Positions 14,448-24,490 are shown, counted from the stretch's first letter. The stretch is DNA of 35,556 nucleotides from Formosa sp. (GCA_018673215.1 JABHDE010000062.1:1-35556); one strand, 5' to 3'. The notes: generated by a model from the letters alone, not told the origin. Numbers and translations are program-made.

Positions 14448-16817
14448 TTATTTTTCATTTAAAAATGCATCGACTGCATCTTTAACTTCTTGTTGTGTGC
14501 CTTTAAAGGTTTTTTCAGTAACAACAACAGAACCGTCAACTACTTTACTGTATGTAATAGATGCTTTTGCTGAGTCGACTGTGTCCTCTGAATTATTGTA
14601 TATAACTTCTACATTCACATCGTGTGATGCATGTGCCTCTTCTAGTGAATGCCCTCCTAAGATCGGTGCAATCACCAGTCCAATAAGACATGTAAGTTTA
14701 ATTAAGATATTCATGGACGGCCCTGATGTATCTTTAAAAGGATCTCCAACGGTATCTCCCGTCACGGCTGCCTTGTGCGCTTCCGATCCTTTGTAAGTCA
14801 TGACACCATTGATCTCAACACCTGCTTCAAAAGATTTTTTAGCGTTGTCCCAAGCACCCCCTGCATTGTTCTGGAAAATAGCCCAAAGTACTCCACTTAC
14901 GGTAACACCCGCCATGTAGCCTCCTAGCATTTCAGCTACCAACATATTGCTATCTTGGTATACTAACTTTCCTACCAATACAACTAGTATCGGGAATCCA
15001 ATTGTTAAGATACCAGGTAACATCATTTCTTTCAAAGATGCTTTGGTTGAAATATCGACACATTTATCGTATTCTGGTTTTCCAGTTCCTTCCATAATCC
15101 CTGGAATTTCTTTAAACTGTCTTACCACTTCGTTTACCATTTCCATAGCTGCTTTTCCAACGGCATTCATTGCTAATGCAGAAAACACTACTGGTACCAT
15201 TCCACCCACAAATAACATGGCTAATACGGGTGCTTTAAAAATGTTAATTCCATCAATCCCAGTAAAAGTTACATAGGCAGCAAACAAGGCTAAAGAAGTT
15301 AAGGCTGCAGATGCAATTGCAAATCCTTTTCCTGTTGCAGCAGTTGTATTACCTACAGCATCCAAAATATCCGTACGTTCTCTAACGATGGGATCTTGCT
15401 CACTCATTTCTGCTATACCTCCAGCATTATCAGCAATAGGACCAAAAGCATCAATCGCTAATTGCATTGCTGTGGTTGCCATCATGGCTGAAGCCGCTAA
15501 GGCAACTCCGTAAAATCCAGCTAAGGCATATGATGCCCATATCGCCGCTGCAAATAATAATACAGATGAGAATGTAGAAATCATTCCTGTTGCTAAACCA
15601 GCTATAATGTTGGTTCCTGCCCCTGTACTTGATTGTTGTACAATTTTTAAGATTGGCTTCGAACCTAACCCTGTATAATATTCCGTAAATGCTGAGATTC
15701 CAGCGCCTACTACAAGACCTACTAAACATGCATAAAATACACGGATTGAAGATATTTCTTGAAGACCTTCGCCGAAGAATTCCATTTGCATGGTTTCTGG
15801 TAACATCCAAGTTGCTAATCCAAAACATGCTGCAGCAACCATTGCTATAGATGCCCAGTTTCCTATGTTTAAAGCCTTTTGTACGTCTGCTTCTTTTGCG
15901 TCGTTCGTAGAAATTTTAACTAATAAGGTTCCTATAAGTGAAATGATAATTCCAACTCCAGCAATTGACATTGGTAATAAAATTGGTCCAATTCCACCAA
16001 AATCATCTGCAATACTACCGCCCATATCTTTAATGACATAGTTTCCTAAAACCATAGCAGCTAATACAGTTGCAACATAGGATCCAAATAAATCAGCTCC
16101 CATTCCTGCAACATCTCCAACATTGTCACCAACGTTATCAGCAATTGTTGCCGGGTTTCTTGGATCATCTTCAGGAATATCTGCTTGTACTTTTCCTGCT
16201 AAATCAGCACCAACATCAGCTGCTTTAGTGTAGATTCCTCCACCAACTCTTGCAAATAAGGCAATAGACTCAGCTCCTAAAGAGAACCCTGCTAATGCTT
16301 CTAAAACAATTGTCATATCAGTAGTGTTTGTCCATTCGCCTCCCATAAACAATTGAAAGAAGATAATAAAGAAAAGTGTCAAACCTAAGACCGCTAAACC
16401 AGCAACGCCTAGTCCCATCACCGTACCGCCACCAAAAGAAATTTTTAATGCATTTGGCAAACTCGTTTTAGCCGCTTGTGTTGTTCTAACATTTGTTTTT
16501 GTAGCAATTTTCATCCCTATGTTTCCTGCAAATGCAGAAAATATAGCTCCAATCACAAAGGCTACTACAATGAGGTAAGTAGTATCCATATAAAAAGCAA
16601 TTGCGGCAAGAATAAGGCTGGCTCCAATCACAAAAAACGTTAGTAATCTGTATTCAGCTTTTAAAAATGCCAAAGCACCTACATAGATGTGGTCCGAAAT
16701 TTCTTTCATTTTACCATCACCAGCATCTTGTTTCATTACCCAAGATTTTTTAACTAGCATGTAAATTAATCCTAAAAGTGCCATTGCAATTGGCATCCAA
16801 ATCATCATTGATTCCAT
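14448..16817 (-). CDS. hppA: Membrane-bound, probably K+-dependent, ion-pumping pyrophosphatase
   Basis: Integral inner-membrane protein that uses pyrophosphate hydrolysis to pump H+ and/or Na+ out of the cytoplasm. 789 aa with about 16 hydrophobic segments. The pyrophosphate and Mg site is intact: [19 protein letters not shown] at 201-219, [12 protein letters not shown] at 227-238 and [16 protein letters not shown] near the C-terminus. In [10 protein letters not shown] (489-498) the residue after GNTT is Ala, the mark of K+-dependent members; K+-independent ones have Lys there. Na+ versus H+ cannot be settled from sequence, although the Glu in GAES (183) lies near the ion gate. An unusual soluble tail of about 65 residues follows the last helix. 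A TACATTTA box at 16846-16853 (minus) may be the promoter. Confidence 0.96.
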   Translation of the reverse strand: MESMMIWMPIAMALLGLIYMLVKKSWVMKQDAGDGKMKEISDHIYVGALAFLKAEYRLLTFFVIGASLILAAIAFYMDTTYLIVVAFVIGAIFSAFAGNIGMKIATKTNVRTTQAAKTSLPNALKISFGGGTVMGLGVAGLAVLGLTLFFIIFFQLFMGGEWTNTTDMTIVLEALAGFSLGAESIALFARVGGGIYTKAADVGADLAGKVQADIPEDDPRNPATIADNVGDNVGDVAGMGADLFGSYVATVLAAMVLGNYVIKDMGGSIADDFGGIGPILLPMSIAGVGIIISLIGTLLVKISTNDAKEADVQKALNIGNWASIAMVAAACFGLATWMLPETMQMEFFGEGLQEISSIRVFYACLVGLVVGAGISAFTEYYTGLGSKPILKIVQQSSTGAGTNIIAGLATGMISTFSSVLLFAAAIWASYALAGFYGVALAASAMMATTAMQLAIDAFGPIADNAGGIAEMSEQDPIVRERTDILDAVGNTTAATGKGFAIASAALTSLALFAAYVTFTGIDGINIFKAPVLAMLFVGGMVPVVFSALAMNAVGKAAMEMVNEVVRQFKEIPGIMEGTGKPEYDKCVDISTKASLKEMMLPGILTIGFPILVVLVGKLVYQDSNMLVAEMLGGYMAGVTVSGVLWAIFQNNAGGAWDNAKKSFEAGVEINGVMTYKGSEAHKAAVTGDTVGDPFKDTSGPSMNILIKLTCLIGLVIAPILGGHSLEEAHASHDVNVEVIYNNSEDTVDSAKASITYSKVVDGSVVVTEKTFKGTQQEVKDAVDAFLNEK

Positions 16818-16961
16818 AATGTAATTTTGTTTATTTTTACGGGCGTAAATGTAGTAAATTGATAAGGAACTAAAAAACCTAATTTAACATTATTACAACA
16901 GGTGGATTTCAACCTATATTACAAGTCAATAAAAAACAAATAAACTGTGTTGTTTTCCTTC

Positions 16962-19460
16962 TTAAAAGTCAGGAGAGATTTTTAATCGGACTCCAAAGTT
17001 GGGTGTAGAGCTGTTGAGATTCACAAATTCGGAGCGCCATATACAATCCACTCGAAATATTCTTAGGTTTCCAAAACCAATGTTTTCTATTCCAAATCCA
17101 TATTCATAGTAAAGCTCCTTTGGGGTGTTATAAACAATAGAAGATCGATTAATGCTTCTGTTTCGATCTGATATATTTCCTATAATTCCTCTGAAGGTCA
17201 CAACACTTCTTAGTTTGAGTTTATTAATGAGGGGGATTCTATTTAAAATAATGCCGTTAAAATGATGCTCAAAATGTCCTACCAAAAATTGGTCGACCAC
17301 AAAATCATAATAATTTAAGAGCGAAAAGGTGTTGGGCACAAGAGAATAAGTTTGATTGGCTGGGGCGGGACTCAAAACGGATAGTGGTGCATCTCCAAAT
17401 ATTTTACCGACAGCTAGTGTGTTATCAAGAACTCCAAACTTACCGAGTTTTAAAGGTTGGTTATACGAAAACAACAGCTTTGAATAATCGGTCTGTCCAG
17501 AACCAATTTTTAAACCTTTCTGAAAACTTAATAAGAATGTTGGGAAAAGGTTGAGTCCAAATTTTCTTTCAACTCCATATCCAAAAATGTTTCGATTGGG
17601 AGTAAAAGAAAAATACAGTTCTGCATTATTATCAACTAAACTCGACTTGACCTTTTGCTCTGTCTCATCAAAATAATCGATTGAAAACTTATCTGGAGCT
17701 GCAGATTTGATGCGGTTGTTTGAGTAATTGACGCCAATAATGAAATTTCTGTAAACCTCAACATTTATATTTGCAGATACTTCATTAATACGAGACAAAA
17801 AGTAGTTTTCCCCTCTACTAAAAAGTGAAGAGCTGCCAAATCTCCCTGAAGTAGTCCCATAACTGTCTATTAATTTAGACCCCAACTGATCGGTGTCATT
17901 TAGATAGCTAAAGCCCACCGAAATTCTTGGCTTGTAACTCAATAAATATTTAGTGTCTAAATAATATTTGAACTGCTCGTCCAAAAAACCATAAGCTACC
18001 TTTCCTTTTACCCTAAATCGGTCGTCTAAAGTTTTGAATGATCTAAATCCTGCGGAGACCTTAATTCCCTCCACATCGTTAAAAGCAACTGTATTCCAAA
18101 TAGATCCAAATTCAATGTAGTTAGAAACTTTAAAATAGCCACTAGACAGGGTCCGTATCAAACCTGTTATATTTTTAATTTTCTTGTTGTCTTTTAGGTT
18201 TGAAAGTACCGACTCTGAATCGCTATTATTAATACTTTCTGGTAAATTCTCTTTCCAAAATTCCTCACTTTTTTCAAACTGATCATGTCTGTATTTTACA
18301 ATTTTAGTATTGTAAAAATCTATTGTTTTTTTCTTTGTGAAATCATAATTTTCAAAAGTTTCGGTCCGCTTTACGTAGAGTCCTTTTTCTTTATCATTTT
18401 TAGTTAACAAGGTGATATCTGCTTCATATACATTATTTTGAGGCAAAAATACGCTGTCATTTTCAATCGAAAATGTTTTTTCAAAATACAAATTTCGAAT
18501 CAGGTTTAAATTGATTTTAGGATTCACACGCATACTAATGGAATTCACGGCAAAGACACTATCCGTAACAACAAAATTTCCTTCGAATACTAAATCGCCT
18601 TCTTTGCGTGGAAAAAAGTAGATCCGATATTTAGTCCTAGAATTTGACACAATACTATCCTGAAGTACATAATCATATGAACCAAATCCTTCCGTAGAAA
18701 GTGGACTCACAAACGACCTATTTAGAAGTGCAATATTGTTTTCGTAAATATTGATCTCTTTGAAAATATTACTAATACGGTCAAATACAAAACCATCTTG
18801 TTGAACCCCCACCTCATTTTCAGCACTGATGAGTTCAGTTTTTTTATTTAATAAGTTGTCGCCATAAACGTTCTGAATTTTTTCGTTTAGGTAAACAGGA
18901 ATAAAGAACTTTTTATTTCGCTTGTCCTGTTTGATAATAGAAATGACAGAGTCATAATCATTTCTTAAAAGACGCTTTAAAAATTTCTGGTCAATGTTAT
19001 TGAGTCCTATTTCAGTGGAAGCATATTTCTTGTATTCGTAATGTTCAACCAGACTGAGTCCATTCTTCTTTTTATGCGCCCAAATCCCTCTCATTATTTT
19101 GTAGGCAGGGTTTTCTTTCTTTTTTAAACGTTTTTTAGGTTTGTTAACAATCAAAACTTCATCTAGCTCAAAGCCTGTTTGCAGCACAATTTTAAGACCT
19201 GTACTGGTTTTAGATTTAAGTTTTAATTCGGTTGTTTCAAACCCTACAAAAGACACCACTATTGAAGAGTGGTTGTTTTCAGACTCTAGTAAAAAATTGC
19301 CATCAAAATCGGAGATGACTCCTTCGGAAGAATTCTTAAAAAGAACATTTGCAAACGCAACTGGCTGGTTGTCTTGATCATAAACAGATCCACTAACTTT
19401 CGTTTGAGCAGAAAGATGTATTGACAGCATCAATACCATACATAATAAATAGTATCTCAT
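16962..19460 (-). CDS. DUF5686 outer-membrane protein with carboxypeptidase-like regulatory domain
   Basis: 832 aa, starting at the ATG at 19460-19458 so that the signal peptide (MRYYLLCMVLMLSIHLSA) is at the N-terminus; the frame extends 8 codons further upstream. Residues 20-105 form a carboxypeptidase-like regulatory domain (VSGSVYDQDNQPVAFANVLF, DFDGNFLL, VVSFVGFE). A basic linker (KPKKRLKKKENPAYKIMRGI) and a long strand-rich DUF5686 region follow; the last ~300 residues look like a beta-barrel. Such proteins are widespread in Bacteroidota outer membranes with no agreed function. The gene follows pdhB by 45 nt on the same strand, so readthrough is possible, but no functional link is evident. 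Confidence 0.87.
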   Translation of the reverse strand: MRYYLLCMVLMLSIHLSAQTKVSGSVYDQDNQPVAFANVLFKNSSEGVISDFDGNFLLESENNHSSIVVSFVGFETTELKLKSKTSTGLKIVLQTGFELDEVLIVNKPKKRLKKKENPAYKIMRGIWAHKKKNGLSLVEHYEYKKYASTEIGLNNIDQKFLKRLLRNDYDSVISIIKQDKRNKKFFIPVYLNEKIQNVYGDNLLNKKTELISAENEVGVQQDGFVFDRISNIFKEINIYENNIALLNRSFVSPLSTEGFGSYDYVLQDSIVSNSRTKYRIYFFPRKEGDLVFEGNFVVTDSVFAVNSISMRVNPKINLNLIRNLYFEKTFSIENDSVFLPQNNVYEADITLLTKNDKEKGLYVKRTETFENYDFTKKKTIDFYNTKIVKYRHDQFEKSEEFWKENLPESINNSDSESVLSNLKDNKKIKNITGLIRTLSSGYFKVSNYIEFGSIWNTVAFNDVEGIKVSAGFRSFKTLDDRFRVKGKVAYGFLDEQFKYYLDTKYLLSYKPRISVGFSYLNDTDQLGSKLIDSYGTTSGRFGSSSLFSRGENYFLSRINEVSANINVEVYRNFIIGVNYSNNRIKSAAPDKFSIDYFDETEQKVKSSLVDNNAELYFSFTPNRNIFGYGVERKFGLNLFPTFLLSFQKGLKIGSGQTDYSKLLFSYNQPLKLGKFGVLDNTLAVGKIFGDAPLSVLSPAPANQTYSLVPNTFSLLNYYDFVVDQFLVGHFEHHFNGIILNRIPLINKLKLRSVVTFRGIIGNISDRNRSINRSSIVYNTPKELYYEYGFGIENIGFGNLRIFRVDCIWRSEFVNLNSSTPNFGVRLKISPDF

Positions 19461-19505
19461 ATTTTGTACTTCATCAACAATCAAACCAAAAAAGTGACAA
19501 GAAAT

Positions 19506-20483
19506 TTATTTATATAATACTTTCTTTACCGCTTTTACTACATCATCACTATTAGGCAACCATTCTTTTAATAAATTGGGGGAGTATGGTGCAGGTGTAT
19601 CGGCCGTGTTAATTTTTATAATTGGAGCATCTAAAAAATCAAATGCTTTTTCTTGAACTTGGTAAGTAATTTCAGTTGATACGTTTCCAAAGGGCCATGC
19701 TTCTTCAAGAACTACCAAGCGGTTAGTCTTTTTAACAGAGTCCAAAATAGTATTAATATCCAAAGGACGAACGGTTCTTAGGTCGATCACCTCACATGAG
19801 ATTCCTTCTTTTGCTAATGCATCCGCAGCCGTATAGGCTTCTTTTATAATTTTCCCAAAAGATACGATAGTCACATCGGTTCCTTCACGTTTGATCTCAG
19901 CAACTCCAATTGGCAAAATATATTCGCCTTCTGGAACTTCTCCTTTATCACCATACATTTGCTCACTCTCCATAAAAATAACAGGATCGTCATCACGGAT
20001 AGCTGCTTTTAACAATCCTTTTGCATCGTATGGATTAGATGGCACTATCACTTTAAGACCTGGGCAATTAGCAAACCAGTTTTCAAAAGCTTGTGAGTGC
20101 GTTGCTCCTAACTGACCTGCTGAACCTGTTGGACCTCTAAATACTATAGGACACTTAAACTGTCCGCCAGACATTTGCCTGATTTTTGCCGCATTATTTA
20201 TAATTTGATCAATTCCAACTAAGGAGAAGTTAAAAGTCATAAACTCCACAATAGGACGGTTGCCTGTCATGGTAGATCCTACAGCAATTCCTGAAAATCC
20301 TAACTCTGCAATAGGCGTGTCAATAACACGTTTAGCACCAAATTCATCCAACATTCCTTTGGATGCTTTATAAGCCCCATTGTACTCGGCAACTTCTTCA
20401 CCCATTAAATAAATGCTCTCATCGCGACGCATTTCTTCACTCATCGCTTCACATATTGCTTCTCTAAACTGAATTGTTTTCAT
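19506..20483 (-). CDS. pdhB: Pyruvate dehydrogenase E1 component, beta subunit
   Basis: 325 aa. With the alpha subunit (not in this window) it decarboxylates pyruvate on thiamine diphosphate and reductively acetylates the lipoyl domain of E2. Typical features are LMGEEVAEYNGAYKASKG with the cofactor-activating Glu, DTPIAELGFSGIAVG, EFMTFNFSL, RGPTGSAGQLGATHSQ and the C-terminal transketolase domain (VIDLRTVRPLD, EEAWPFGNVSTEI). I chose the ATG at 20483-20481 (MKTIQFREAI), the family's usual start, over the open extension to 20525. It has its own exact TAnnTTTG box at 20504-20511 and diverges from etfB across a 28-bp palindrome. Confidence 0.95.
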   Translation of the reverse strand: MKTIQFREAICEAMSEEMRRDESIYLMGEEVAEYNGAYKASKGMLDEFGAKRVIDTPIAELGFSGIAVGSTMTGNRPIVEFMTFNFSLVGIDQIINNAAKIRQMSGGQFKCPIVFRGPTGSAGQLGATHSQAFENWFANCPGLKVIVPSNPYDAKGLLKAAIRDDDPVIFMESEQMYGDKGEVPEGEYILPIGVAEIKREGTDVTIVSFGKIIKEAYTAADALAKEGISCEVIDLRTVRPLDINTILDSVKKTNRLVVLEEAWPFGNVSTEITYQVQEKAFDFLDAPIIKINTADTPAPYSPNLLKEWLPNSDDVVKAVKKVLYK

Positions 20484-20503
20484 TAATTGATTTTTATGAG
20501 GGA

Positions 20504-20511
20504 CAAAAATA
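20504..20511 (-). promoter_or_regulatory. -7 promoter box of pdhB (TAnnTTTG)
   Basis: TATTTTTG on the minus strand is an exact TAnnTTTG match. A CTTG at 20538-20535 lies 23 nt upstream and may be the -33 element. The predicted leader to the ATG at 20483 is about 15 nt. Confidence 0.55.
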
Positions 20512-20547
20512 AGAATAATACTCAATTATAATTACAAGATTTCACTA

Positions 20548-20575
20548 AAATTTCCTATGCATGCATAGGAAATTT
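20548..20575. promoter_or_regulatory. Perfect 28-bp palindrome, probable operator between pdhB and etfB
   Basis: The left half AAATTTCCTATGCA (20548-20561) is followed without spacer by its exact reverse complement TGCATAGGAAATTT (20562-20575). It lies in the divergent promoter region, about 10 nt upstream of the pdhB -33 candidate and overlapping the expected -33 position of etfB. A dimeric or tetrameric repressor site fits best; there is no T tract to make it a terminator. The cognate regulator is not encoded in the window. Confidence 0.65.
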
Positions 20576-20588
20576 AAAGTTTTTTATT

Positions 20589-20596
20589 TACTTTCG
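20589..20596 (+). promoter_or_regulatory. Candidate -7 box of etfBA
   Basis: TACTTTCG differs from TAnnTTTG by one base. It is 26 nt before the etfB ATG at 20622, and its upstream -33 region falls inside the 28-bp palindrome. Confidence 0.4.
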
Positions 20597-20621
20597 TTGA
20601 CTATTATAAAGAGAATAAAAA

Positions 20622-21368
20622 ATGAAACTATTAGTCTGTATTAGTCATGTTCCCGACACGACTTCTAAAATTAATTTCACAGAAGGAGATACTAAATTTG
20701 ACACCAATGGAGTTCAATATGTTATCAATCCTAATGATGAGTTTGGATTGACCCGTGCCATGTGGTTTAAAGAAAAACAAAACGCAACTATAGATATCAT
20801 CAGTGTTGGTGGCGCAGAAACGGAGCCAACGCTCCGAAAAGCCCTCGCTATTGGTGCAGATGCCGCAATTCGCATAAACGCAGAAGCAATAGATGGGCAC
20901 ACAGTCGCTACGTATTTAGCTGCCGCTGCAAAAGGAGGCGGTTATGACCTTATCATAGCAGGTCGTGAATCTATTGATTACAATGGAGGAATGGTTCCTG
21001 GAATGTTAGCAGCAATGCTAGACGCCAACTTTGTAACCAATTGTATCAGCTTAGAAATTGAAGGTACAAACGCCACAGCAGTGCGTGAAATTGATGGAGG
21101 AAAAGAAACCATTTCAACGGTTTTACCACTGGTTATTGGTGGACAAAAAGGATTGGTAGAAGAAAGTGATTTAAGAATCCCAAATATGAGAGGGATTATG
21201 ATGGCTCGAAAAAAACCACTCACTGTGGTTGAGCCTGCAGCTGAAGCGTCCCAAACCCACTCTGTTTCTTTTGAAAAACCAGCTCCCCGAGGTACTGTTA
21301 AATTAGTGGAAGCCGATCATATTGATGAACTCATCAACCTACTTCATAACGAAGCAAAAGTTATTTAA
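20622..21368 (+). CDS. etfB: Electron transfer flavoprotein, beta subunit
   Basis: 248 aa. With EtfA it carries electrons from acyl-CoA and related dehydrogenases to ETF:quinone oxidoreductase. The sequence begins MKLLVCISHVPDTTSKI and has VINPNDEFGLTRA, the AMP-binding stretch DIISVGGAE and ALAIGADAAIRI, LIIAGRESIDYNGGMVPGML and the partner-interaction loop DLRIPNMRGIMMARKKPL. Length and motifs match the family from end to end. etfA follows after 21 nt. The pair is transcribed away from pdhB; both feed or drain central carbon and electron flow, which may explain a shared operator. Confidence 0.96.
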   Translation: MKLLVCISHVPDTTSKINFTEGDTKFDTNGVQYVINPNDEFGLTRAMWFKEKQNATIDIISVGGAETEPTLRKALAIGADAAIRINAEAIDGHTVATYLAAAAKGGGYDLIIAGRESIDYNGGMVPGMLAAMLDANFVTNCISLEIEGTNATAVREIDGGKETISTVLPLVIGGQKGLVEESDLRIPNMRGIMMARKKPLTVVEPAAEASQTHSVSFEKPAPRGTVKLVEADHIDELINLLHNEAKVI

Positions 21369-21389
21369 TTCATTTTAAAAAAAAGAAAC

Positions 21390-22346
21390 ATGTCCGTTTT
21401 AGTATATACAGAATCTGATCAAGGAAATTTCAAAAAAGCAGCCTTAGAAGCTGCATCCTATGGTAAGGCCGTAGCAGAAGCTATGAACACTAACCTAGTA
21501 GCGCTCACCTTTAACGCAGGCGAAGCTTCTGAACTGGGAACTTATGGCGTAGAAAAAGTATTAAACATAAATTCCGTGAATGCGTTTAATGCCAAAATAT
21601 ATGCAGATGCGATCAAACAAGCTGCAGAAAAAGAAGCAGCAACGGTAGTCATTTTAAGCGCAAGTGCCGACAGTCGTTATATTGCACCTCTTTTAACGGT
21701 TGGTTTAAAAGCTGGTTACGCATCTAATGTGGTGGCAGCACCTTCAAGCCTAAGCCCTTTTGTTGTAAAACGAACTGCTTTTACGAATAAGGCCTTTTGT
21801 AATACTGAAATCTCCACCGCTATAAAAATTATAGGCGTCTCCAATAACTCCTTTGGATTGTTAGAAAATCCAACCACTGCTCAGATGGAAGATTTTTCAC
21901 CAAATTTAGTGAGTTCCACTACAAGTGTAACCTCCGTTGATAAGGCAAGTGATAAAGTCAGCATTGCTGATGCAGAAGTCGTCGTATCGGCAGGTCGCGG
22001 ATTGAAAGGGCCTGAAAACTGGGGAATGGTTGAGGAATTGGCAGACGTTCTTGGAGCAGCAACAGCCTGTTCAAAACCTGTTTCGGATTTGGGTTGGAGG
22101 CCCCATAGCGAACATGTTGGGCAAACAGGAAAGCCTGTGGCAACAAACTTGTACATAGCTATTGGAATTTCGGGAGCCATACAACATTTGGCAGGGATCA
22201 ATTCATCCAAAATCAAAGTCGTTATTAACACCGATCCTGAAGCGCCGTTTTTCAAAGCTGCTGATTACGGGATTGTAGGAGATGCTTTTGAAGTGGTTCC
22301 AAAATTGATTGAAAAATTAAAGGTTTTCAAAGCTCAGAATTCATAA
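21390..22346 (+). CDS. etfA: Electron transfer flavoprotein, alpha subunit
   Basis: 318 aa. The C-terminal domain binds FAD: VVVSAGRGLKGPENWGMVEE, GWRPHSEHVGQTGKPVATN, LYIAIGISGAIQHLAG and VVINTDPEAPFFKAADYGIV. The N-terminal domain (SVLVYTESDQGNFKKAALEA) is the usual alpha/beta fold that packs on EtfB. The position commonly Pro in GKPVAPxLYIA is Thr here (VATNLYIA), a mild variation unlikely to matter. Second gene of the etfBA operon; 114 nt separate it from the nuclease gene that follows. Confidence 0.96.
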   Translation: MSVLVYTESDQGNFKKAALEAASYGKAVAEAMNTNLVALTFNAGEASELGTYGVEKVLNINSVNAFNAKIYADAIKQAAEKEAATVVILSASADSRYIAPLLTVGLKAGYASNVVAAPSSLSPFVVKRTAFTNKAFCNTEISTAIKIIGVSNNSFGLLENPTTAQMEDFSPNLVSSTTSVTSVDKASDKVSIADAEVVVSAGRGLKGPENWGMVEELADVLGAATACSKPVSDLGWRPHSEHVGQTGKPVATNLYIAIGISGAIQHLAGINSSKIKVVINTDPEAPFFKAADYGIVGDAFEVVPKLIEKLKVFKAQNS

Positions 22347-22460
22347 AACTTACAAGTGGCTATTCCATATAAAGCAGTATTTGCAATCACTGTAATACAA
22401 AACTAATTTGTCTTGGGTTTGGTACTTTACGAATTAAAACTGTTCTTTGTCTTATAACTC

Positions 22461-23081
22461 ATGAGCTTAGTTCGTCTTAACATAAAAGGTATTTCCTACA
22501 GCCAAACTCAAAGCGGTGCTTACGCTTTGATTTTGAGTGAAGTAGATGGGCAGCGAAAACTTCCAATTGTTATAGGAGCTTTCGAAGCACAGTCTATTGC
22601 TATTGCTTTAGAAAAAGACATCCAACCTCCAAGACCTTTAACGCACGATTTATTTAAAAACTTTTCCGATCGGTTTGATATCGTCGTTAAACAAGTCATC
22701 ATTCACAAACTAGTGGATGGTGTTTTTTATGCCTCTCTTATTTGCGAACACGATAAAGTTGAAGAAATTATCGATGCTCGAACCAGTGATGCGATTGCAC
22801 TCGCATTGCGTTTTTCTGCACCCATATTTACCTATAAAAACATTTTAGAAAAAGCTGGAATCATACTAAAAACAGATTCCAAAAAAGATGATGATGAAAA
22901 TCAACCTGAAGATGTATTGTTATTTGATGACTTAGAGTTTGAAACTGAGGAAATAGAAATTTCCAGCGACGGATACTCCTCCAAATCTGTTAAAGAATTA
23001 CAAGAATTACTAACAAAGGCAGTTGCTAATGAAGACTATGAAACTGCTGCTAAGATAAGAGACGAGATCTCTAAACGCTAA
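22461..23081 (+). CDS. Bifunctional nuclease family protein (DUF151) with UVR motif
   Basis: 206 aa. Residues 1-135 match the bifunctional nuclease domain: GISYSQTQSGAYALILSE, KLPIVIGAFEAQSIAIALE, RPLTHDLFKNF, VDGVFYASLICE and DARTSDAIALALRFSAPIF. The acidic linker at about 145-170 is followed by a UvrB/UvrC interaction motif (VKELQELLTKAVANEDYETA, AAKIRDEI). The domain was named after a plant protein with RNase and DNase activity; its bacterial role is not well settled, but the UVR motif suggests a partner in DNA repair or protein quality control. The gene lies 11 nt before the nucleoside transporter, so the two are probably cotranscribed. Confidence 0.93.
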   Translation: MSLVRLNIKGISYSQTQSGAYALILSEVDGQRKLPIVIGAFEAQSIAIALEKDIQPPRPLTHDLFKNFSDRFDIVVKQVIIHKLVDGVFYASLICEHDKVEEIIDARTSDAIALALRFSAPIFTYKNILEKAGIILKTDSKKDDDENQPEDVLLFDDLEFETEEIEISSDGYSSKSVKELQELLTKAVANEDYETAAKIRDEISKR

Positions 23082-23092
23082 CAACACACAGA

Positions 23093-24490
23093 ATGAAAAA
23101 AATAATGGTCATTGTATTTGTAATATTTACAAATATTCAATCGATTGCTGCACAGCAATCAACTTCCGAAATTGTATCGAGTCAAGGGTTTACAATTGAA
23201 AGTCTGTTAAGAGGACTTCTTGGAATGTTTGTCTTAATTTTAATTTCATATCTTTTTAGTGCGAACAAAAAATCCATTAATTGGAGGACGGTTGGTTTGG
23301 GTTTAGGAGCTCAAATCATTTTAGCTATTGGAGTTCTAAAAGTGTCCGTTGTTCAATCCTTTTTTGAGTGGGTCGGAAGCTTATTTATTGCCGTTTTAGA
23401 TTTTACAATGGAAGGTACTAAGTTCCTGTTCGCTGCGTTTTCTACAGGTGAGATTGAAGCACCTTTAATAACATTTGCCATTTCAATTTTACCAACTGTT
23501 ATTTTCTTTTCTGCACTGACGTCTGTATTATTTTATTTAGGAATCATTCAACGAGTAGTGAAGGGACTGGCTTGGCTACTTAGTAAGCTCCTTCAGGTTT
23601 CTGGAGCAGAAAGCTTGAGTGTCGCAGGAAACATATTTTTGGGTCAAACAGAATCGCCTTTGATGATTAAAGCATACTTAGAAAAAATGAACCGTTCCGA
23701 AATATTATTGGTTATGATTGGCGGTATGGCAACGGTTGCTGGTGGTGTATTGGCGGCCTATATTGGATTTCTAGGAGGAGAAGACGAAGCCTTGCGTTTA
23801 TTTTATGCTAAACATTTATTAACGGCTTCTGTAATGGCAGCTCCAGGTGCAATTGTGATTTCAAAAATACTCTATCCGCAAGTAGAAGCTATTGACAATG
23901 AAATTCATATATCTCAAGAGAAAATTGGTTCAAATATTTTAGAATCCATTGCAAACGGCACCACCGAAGGTTTGAAGTTAGCCTTAAATATTGGCGCAAT
24001 GCTCTTGGTGTTTTTAGCGTTTATCGCCATGATTAACGGAATGCTAGGATGGGTAGGAGACTTCACAACTCTTAACAACTGGGTAGCTTCAAATACTTCA
24101 TATAAGTCGTTTTCACTAGAATTTATTCTAGGATATGCCTTTGCTCCTCTTATGTGGTTAATTGGAATCGCTAAAGAAGATATTGCTCTAATGGGACAGC
24201 TTTTAGGAATAAAACTTGCAGCGAGTGAGTTTGTTGGATATATTCAGTTAGCTGATTTAAAAAACCCCTTAAATATATTGCACTTAAAATATGAAAAATC
24301 AATCATCATGGCAACCTATATGTTATGTGGATTTGCCAATTTTGCTTCTATAGGAATTCAAATTGGTGGGATCGGGTCGTTGGCACCAGGGCAAAGAAAA
24401 ACACTTTCTGAATTTGGAATCAAAGCGCTAATTGGAGGGACTATTGCCTCCCTTTTATCGGCCACAATTGCTGGCGCTATTATCGGCTAA
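23093..24490 (+). CDS. NupC/CNT-family nucleoside transporter
   Basis: 465-aa inner-membrane symporter that would import nucleosides with H+ or Na+. It starts with a signal-like first helix and a short external segment (AAQQSTSEIVSSQGF), then about ten hydrophobic helices. CNT landmarks include ILPTVIFFSALTSVLFYLGI, VAGNIFLGQTESPLMIKAYL, GGMATVAGGVLAAYI, ASVMAAPGAIVISKIL and MLCGFANFASIGIQIGGIGS. The GQTE and NFxSIGIQ motifs carry the nucleoside and ion contacts known from CNT structures. It lies next to thyA and a few kilobases from the deoxynucleoside kinase, which supports a nucleoside-salvage role. Confidence 0.92.
   Translation: MKKIMVIVFVIFTNIQSIAAQQSTSEIVSSQGFTIESLLRGLLGMFVLILISYLFSANKKSINWRTVGLGLGAQIILAIGVLKVSVVQSFFEWVGSLFIAVLDFTMEGTKFLFAAFSTGEIEAPLITFAISILPTVIFFSALTSVLFYLGIIQRVVKGLAWLLSKLLQVSGAESLSVAGNIFLGQTESPLMIKAYLEKMNRSEILLVMIGGMATVAGGVLAAYIGFLGGEDEALRLFYAKHLLTASVMAAPGAIVISKILYPQVEAIDNEIHISQEKIGSNILESIANGTTEGLKLALNIGAMLLVFLAFIAMINGMLGWVGDFTTLNNWVASNTSYKSFSLEFILGYAFAPLMWLIGIAKEDIALMGQLLGIKLAASEFVGYIQLADLKNPLNILHLKYEKSIIMATYMLCGFANFASIGIQIGGIGSLAPGQRKTLSEFGIKALIGGTIASLLSATIAGAIIG

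Noticed and set aside
21881-22255. 124-codon minus-strand frame antisense to etfA
   Set aside because: Overlaps the FAD-binding core of etfA and shows only the skewed composition of an antisense shadow.
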